27,665 bases of DNA from Bordetella parapertussis (GTDB lineage Bacteria; Pseudomonadota; Gammaproteobacteria; Burkholderiales; Burkholderiaceae_D), in contig CAMCXB010000030.1 in NCBI GenBank assembly GCA_945883145.1, forward strand, positions 1-27,665, in the 5' to 3' direction. How positions within the stretch are numbered: position 1 is the first letter of the stretch; the number at the start of each line of letters is the position of its first letter. Below are positions 24,242-27,665 of this stretch, piece by piece. The notes below the pieces were generated by a model. The model was not told the origin of the DNA. It was given only the letters and a program-made list of their open reading frames with translations, and made no database searches. Made by a program: the position numbers and the translations under genes.

Positions 24242-24264
24242 AAATGTATTTGACTATATTTTGA
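24242..24264 (-). promoter_or_regulatory. Candidate ModE box over the porin-mod promoter
   Basis: On the minus strand this 23-nt element reads TCAAAATATAGT, four bases, TACATTT. It includes AATAT-N7-TACAT, one mismatch from the E. coli ModE core TATAT-N7-TAYAT as recalled. It covers the spacer and -10 box of the porin promoter, so bound ModE would repress. The inverted partner is at 24343-24365. Confidence 0.65.
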
Positions 24265-24271
24265 AAGTCAA
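24243..24271 (-). promoter_or_regulatory. Promoter of porin-modABC
   Basis: On the minus strand TTGACT (plus coordinates 24266-24271), 17-nt spacer, TACATT (24243-24248), about 45 nt before the porin ATG. A perfect dyad TTTGACT-N10-AGTCAAA (24249-24272) overlaps the -35 and spacer. Confidence 0.6.
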
Positions 24272-24342
24272 AAAAAATGAAATGTCGATTTCACGTACTC
24301 ACAAAGTCTTTTATTCGATTGAATGACTTAACCCTACTTCCA

Positions 24343-24365
24343 TCAAAATATAGTAAGATACATTT
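24343..24365 (+). promoter_or_regulatory. Candidate ModE box upstream of modE
   Basis: On the plus strand: TCAAAATATAGT, AAGA, TACATTT. It matches the minus-strand copy at 24242-24264 at 21 of 23 positions and is in the same orientation relative to its own gene. It ends 58 nt before the modE ATG, a position suited to autoregulation. No strong -35 box accompanies it. Confidence 0.62.
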
Positions 24366-24423
24366 TGCTTAGAGGAAACTATACCTAAGCACATCTGACC
24401 TGTCAAATCTCAGCTCAAAACCT

Positions 24424-25224
24424 ATGGCACAAACAAAATTCAATCTGGATGCGGAATTAACGGTAAGAGTGGGCGATGAATTACTCGCCAATTCAAAACG
24501 CATCGCCTTGTTGCGTCAAATTGATCAAAGTGAAAATCTCACTAAAGCTGCCAAGCTCGCAGGTTATAGCTACAAAGGCGCATGGGATTCAATTCAGCAA
24601 ATGAGTGAACTCTCAGGAGGCACACTACTAGAAAGACAAGCAGGCGGTAAAGGTGGTGGAAGAACTAAGCTCACCGAAAGAGGTAAACAATTATTAAAAA
24701 ACTTCAGCTTGATTCAAACCGAGCATCAACGTTTTATTGCTCGCTTAGATAAGCTTGCAAATGGTTTATCTGCGGATTATGCAGCGTTAACTGAAATTCC
24801 TATGAAAACTAGTGCGAGAAATCAGTTTGCCGGTGTGATTGCATCAATTAATCAAGGCCCCGTACATGATGAAATTGAAATTCGTTTGCATGAGCATCTT
24901 CATCTCACCGCCTCGATTACGCACGAAAGCTCAAGAGAGCTACAACTTGAAATTGGTGCCAAAGTATTTGCACTCATTAAAGCATCGATGGTGCATGTGG
25001 CGACAGAAGAGCGTAAAGAAGGATCTGTAAATTATTTTTCTGGAACAGCGAAAAAAATCATTACAGGAAAAACTTATTCAGAAATTATTTTGCTACTAGA
25101 AGAAAGAATAGAGATTGTTGCTACGATTCCTAACGCACCCAAACAAACACAATCGATTCAAGCTGGCGATGAAGTAAGTCTCTGGTTTGATCCATCAAAT
25201 GTCATACTTGGCATCGCCGCCTAA
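24424..25224 (+). CDS. modE: Molybdate-responsive transcriptional regulator ModE
   Basis: A 266-residue two-part regulator. The N-terminal LysR-like winged helix includes LLRQIDQSENLTKAAKLAGYSYKGAWDSI and GGKGGGRTKLTERGKQLL (about residues 27-90). The C-terminal half has two Mop domains; the first starts SARNQFAGVIASINQGPVHDEI (about 125) and the second near EGSVNYFSG (about 200). They bind molybdate as a dimer, after which E. coli ModE represses modABC. It is divergent from the porin-modABC unit; the spacer holds paired 23-nt elements. It is convergent with the DUF4399-like gene by 13 nt. The ribosome-binding site is weak. Confidence 0.95.
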   Translation: MAQTKFNLDAELTVRVGDELLANSKRIALLRQIDQSENLTKAAKLAGYSYKGAWDSIQQMSELSGGTLLERQAGGKGGGRTKLTERGKQLLKNFSLIQTEHQRFIARLDKLANGLSADYAALTEIPMKTSARNQFAGVIASINQGPVHDEIEIRLHEHLHLTASITHESSRELQLEIGAKVFALIKASMVHVATEERKEGSVNYFSGTAKKIITGKTYSEIILLLEERIEIVATIPNAPKQTQSIQAGDEVSLWFDPSNVILGIAA

Positions 25225-25237
25225 ACAAAGAAATACA

Positions 25238-25630
25238 TTATTTCACAGTGATCTCTATCGACTTACGTAATTTCTCACCATAGGAACGATGCGCACCATC
25301 TGCAAATTGCAAAGTGAGTTTATATTTACCTGGCTGTAAAAATACTTCGGTTTCAGTCTGCCCTTTGCCGAAATGCTTATGCTGATTATCATTCGGTATG
25401 GTGTAGCCTTCTTCTATATTTCTCGCGTTAATCAATAAATGATGATGGCCTGTACCAGCAGCCATCTCACCTGCAGGAGCGACTTTCATACCTGTCACAG
25501 CCATTTTTACGATGAAGGTGGTGGGAACGGTATCACCATCTTTAGGCTCAATAAAATCTATAGACTGCGCAAAGGACCATGTAGCGCATATTGTAGAAAT
25601 TAATCCCACTAAAACCAATTTGATTTTCAT
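25238..25630 (-). CDS. Secreted DUF4399-like protein
   Basis: A 130-residue exported protein with a signal peptide ending SFA at about residue 21. The mature part has the DUF4399 pattern: FIEPKDGDTV, MKVAPAGEMAAGTGHHHLLIN, HKHFGKGQTETEVFL and PGKYKLTLQFADGAHRSYG. The fold is probably a small immunoglobulin-like beta sandwich. Six clustered histidines (GTGHHHLL, QHKHFGKG and AHRS) suggest possible metal binding, but the family has no established function that I can cite. It is separated from the next upstream minus-strand gene by 55 nt and may have its own promoter. Confidence 0.82.
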   Translation of the reverse strand: MKIKLVLVGLISTICATWSFAQSIDFIEPKDGDTVPTTFIVKMAVTGMKVAPAGEMAAGTGHHHLLINARNIEEGYTIPNDNQHKHFGKGQTETEVFLQPGKYKLTLQFADGAHRSYGEKLRKSIEITVK

Positions 25631-25685
25631 TTTTTCACCTATCTGCTCATCAGAGATTTATAAAAATTAATATTGTGATTATCAC

Positions 25686-26075
25686 TCAAGTAGGCTTACC
25701 GCACACGATATGCATTAATTCTTCATTTTGTGTACCACCTATAACATTACGCCAACCCTCTTCTTCGCCTGAGCTTTCACTTACTTTATCTCCGCTCAAG
25801 TTTTTCCCTGAAAAGAATTCTCCAACGAGATTTCTAAATTTACTTTGACTACAGTCATATTCTTTCGTAGCCCGATTAGAAAGAACACCACGCAGGGGGA
25901 AGCTATAGTTAAGCATTTCCATCACGCTGACGAATTTTCCATTCTTGATAATTGTTTTTTTATCATAAAAAAATTCAGCTTTGCCATTGTCACCATACAT
26001 TATCCACTCTGCTCTTGCAGAAAAACTCAACAGCAATCCTAACAACAAGAACATGAGAGTAATCAGGGTACGCAT
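25686..26075 (-). CDS. Secreted Adhesin_E-like protein (second copy)
   Basis: A 129-residue exported protein, signal peptide ending ARA at residue 22. The mature sequence begins EWIMYGDNGKAEFFYD and carries EMLNY, S66, Cys75 in KEYDCSQSKFR, a Trp108 element and Cys125 near the C-terminus. This is the same W...D...YD...DC...W...C layout as the protein at 12117-12521, though overall identity looks low. AGGA lies about 10 nt before the ATG. It starts 6 nt after the small membrane-protein gene. Function is unknown. Confidence 0.72.
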   Translation of the reverse strand: MRTLITLMFLLLGLLLSFSARAEWIMYGDNGKAEFFYDKKTIIKNGKFVSVMEMLNYSFPLRGVLSNRATKEYDCSQSKFRNLVGEFFSGKNLSGDKVSESSGEEEGWRNVIGGTQNEELMHIVCGKPT

Positions 26076-26081
26076 AGATAT

Positions 26082-26270
26082 CTATTCCTGTTGAGATTTA
26101 ACAAAAATTGCTTTGTATAAGTAGGCAGTAGCAACCAAGATAGCAAATCCATAAGAACCGATAGTTAAGACCCAATCAGTACAACCAAATTGTGGACCAA
26201 TTAAATAGCGAAATAAAAAATACATCACAAATGCGATGCAAAAATAACGAATTTTTATAGCGCGTTTCAA
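26082..26270 (-). CDS. Small two-helix membrane protein
   Basis: A 62-residue frame from a TTG at 26268-26270; there is no ATG before residue 16. Two hydrophobic helices span about residues 9-25 and 33-54, with a basic N-terminus (KRAIKIR) and a short polar tail. No family is recognised. It sits 18 nt after the di-haem gene stop and 6 nt before the Adhesin_E-like gene, so the tight spacing is its main support. An ATG at 26225 would remove most of the first helix. Confidence 0.5.
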   Translation of the reverse strand: MKRAIKIRYFCIAFVMYFLFRYLIGPQFGCTDWVLTIGSYGFAILVATAYLYKAIFVKSQQE

Positions 26271-26288
26271 TTCTTGGTTTCTCGCTAT

Positions 26289-27665
26289 CTAAATAGAATT
26301 CACAAATGTGATTAAAGCTTCACGCTCTTCTTTACTAAAACCAGAAAAAGCATCTCTAGATTTTTTCGCTTCACCACCATGCCACAAGATCGCTTCTAAT
26401 ACATTACGTGCTCTACCATCATGTAAAAGATTGGTACTACCATTGACTTGTGCTGAGACACCCAAGCCCCATAAAGGCGCTGTGCGCCAATCCCGTGGAC
26501 CCGCTTTAAAATCAGGACGTCCATCTGCTAAATTTTCACCCATATCATGCAACAACATATCGGTATAAGCGCTAAAAGTTTTATTCGCGATGTGCGGCAT
26601 CAAAGGATAAGTTGAGGTTTTTAATTCTGGCAAATGACAACTATGGCACTGTGCTTTTTCAAATAAATCTTTACCACGCTTGAAAATGTCAGAGTCAGTA
26701 TTTCGTGGTGCAGGCGCATCAACTGCAACTGACCAAAAAGTTAACTCATCCCATGCATAATCTAATAACTCTGGCTTATTCCCAGGTGGCATAGCACGAC
26801 AGGCTTTTTGAATTTCAGGACAGTTCTCTTCTATATAGAGGGATGAGGTCACACCCATATCGCCATGAAAGGCTGCTGCTATCTGCTGTTTTATGCTGGG
26901 TTGATTCGCTTTCCAACCAAATCGACCTAAGCTGACACGTTTATTAATATCGTCACGCACATAATTTGGACGTCCATTTAAACCCTGTGCTTGCTGAGCT
27001 TTTGCAATCGCTAAGATGTCTGCTTCACTGACTGCTTCTAAATAGCCCATGCCATAGACTGCTTGGGTATTACGCAGCGAAGTCATGACTTCACTGCCTA
27101 TCTCGCCAAAATTTGGTTTTTCTATGCGGATTTTTGGTTTTCTGAGTTCAACCTTAGAACCATCACCTAGTGTAACGATTTCAGGTATCCATTCAATCAT
27201 TAAGTCTGCTTCGGCAGGCTTAAGGTTTTCTTTCAACCCTACATTGACTGCAAAGACTTGTAGCTGATCACCATAATATGGATGCGGCTTAGGTCCACCA
27301 TCCGCACCTTCACCAGGGATTGAAAGTTTTAATAATTGTTGGAATACGACTGCATCGCCTGCATCATTAGTTCGCCCACGACCGCCCTGCACATGACATC
27401 CAACACATGAATTTGCCAGAAAGGTGGGACCTAATCCCCATTCACCACCGAGTAAAGGAAACACCACCCAAGGTGCACGGAATTGTTTTTCACCTGCTTT
27501 AAATTTTTGAAGCTCTACATGACTCAAGCCTTTAATAGGCTGTATATAGACAGCGTTAGGATCAATCGGCTTAGGAGAGGATTTAATGACTTGCGAGCTT
27601 GCATTTTTTACAAGCAAACTCGCAGTCACCAATATGATGAAAGACATCAAGCCTAAGAAGATTAT
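26289..27665 (-). CDS. Di-haem c-type cytochrome, DUF1111 family (5' end probably beyond the window)
   Basis: At least 453 residues of a periplasmic di-haem oxidoreductase (COG3488, DUF1111). Two haem c motifs are present: CVGCH about 80 residues in, and CHSCH in the C-terminal half. PLLGGEWGLGPTFLANSCVGCH, GRDWRTAPLWGLG-like (here PRDWRTAPLWGLG), LLHDGRARNVLEAILWHGGEA and FSKEEREALITFV are family hallmarks. Members are often encoded with imelysin-like iron-uptake proteins; any such gene would lie outside. The frame stays open to the right edge through a hydrophobic signal segment, so the basic start of the signal peptide is probably missing. The in-frame ATG at 27645-27647 would give a signal without a charged n-region. 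Confidence 0.9.
   Translation of the reverse strand: MIFLGLMSFIILVTASLLVKNASSQVIKSSPKPIDPNAVYIQPIKGLSHVELQKFKAGEKQFRAPWVVFPLLGGEWGLGPTFLANSCVGCHVQGGRGRTNDAGDAVVFQQLLKLSIPGEGADGGPKPHPYYGDQLQVFAVNVGLKENLKPAEADLMIEWIPEIVTLGDGSKVELRKPKIRIEKPNFGEIGSEVMTSLRNTQAVYGMGYLEAVSEADILAIAKAQQAQGLNGRPNYVRDDINKRVSLGRFGWKANQPSIKQQIAAAFHGDMGVTSSLYIEENCPEIQKACRAMPPGNKPELLDYAWDELTFWSVAVDAPAPRNTDSDIFKRGKDLFEKAQCHSCHLPELKTSTYPLMPHIANKTFSAYTDMLLHDMGENLADGRPDFKAGPRDWRTAPLWGLGVSAQVNGSTNLLHDGRARNVLEAILWHGGEAKKSRDAFSGFSKEEREALITFVNSI

Overview
The window looks like chromosomal DNA of a low-GC betaproteobacterium, most likely Burkholderiales. Base composition is visibly A+T-rich, roughly low-to-mid 40s % GC by eye. The evidence is a complete Tol-Pal operon with ybgC and cpoB, a Burkholderia-type porin, ModE/ModABC, two Adhesin_E-like secreted proteins and a DUF1111 di-haem protein. 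The genus cannot be fixed by reading alone; a freshwater, Polynucleobacter-like lineage is only a guess. I found no rRNA, CRISPR array, transposase or phage gene.

Region 1 (1-6743) is conserved core. The 5' end of glyA runs off the left edge on the minus strand. Divergent from it is a tightly packed plus-strand run: ydfG, ybgC, tolQ, tolR, tolA, tolB, pal, cpoB. tRNA-Lys(UUU) follows with its own near-consensus promoter and a strong bidirectional terminator. TolQRA form the inner-membrane motor, TolB and Pal the periplasmic and outer-membrane end, and CpoB links this to peptidoglycan synthesis.

Region 2 (6744-12116) is accessory. It holds an antitoxin/PemK-MazF-like toxin pair with a palindromic operator over its own -10 box, a Tat-exported molybdenum hydroxylase large subunit without visible partner subunits, a PPK2 polyphosphate kinase, a periplasmic thioredoxin-fold protein lacking the usual cis-proline, and a small winged-helix regulator.

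Region 3 (12117-19904) carries a minus-strand cluster (methyltransferase, 3-hydroxyisobutyrate-dehydrogenase-like enzyme, class III aminotransferase, Adhesin_E-like protein), a divergent spacer with a terminator-like hairpin, an exported alpha/beta hydrolase, and a two-gene MBOAT/SGNH unit expected to O-acetylate an extracytoplasmic glycan.

Region 4 (19905-25224) is a molybdate locus. A porin gene heads a minus-strand porin-modA-modB-modC unit, divergent from modE. The porin-modE spacer holds two inverted copies of a 23-nt element matching at 21 of 23 positions. Each copy contains a core close to the E. coli ModE operator, and one covers the -10 box of a good porin promoter. The simplest reading is a ModE-controlled molybdate uptake system that includes an outer-membrane channel. 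This is the most interesting signal in the window.

Region 5 (25238-27665) has minus-strand genes for a DUF4399-like secreted protein, a second Adhesin_E-like protein, a small two-helix membrane protein and a DUF1111 di-haem cytochrome whose start probably lies beyond the right edge.
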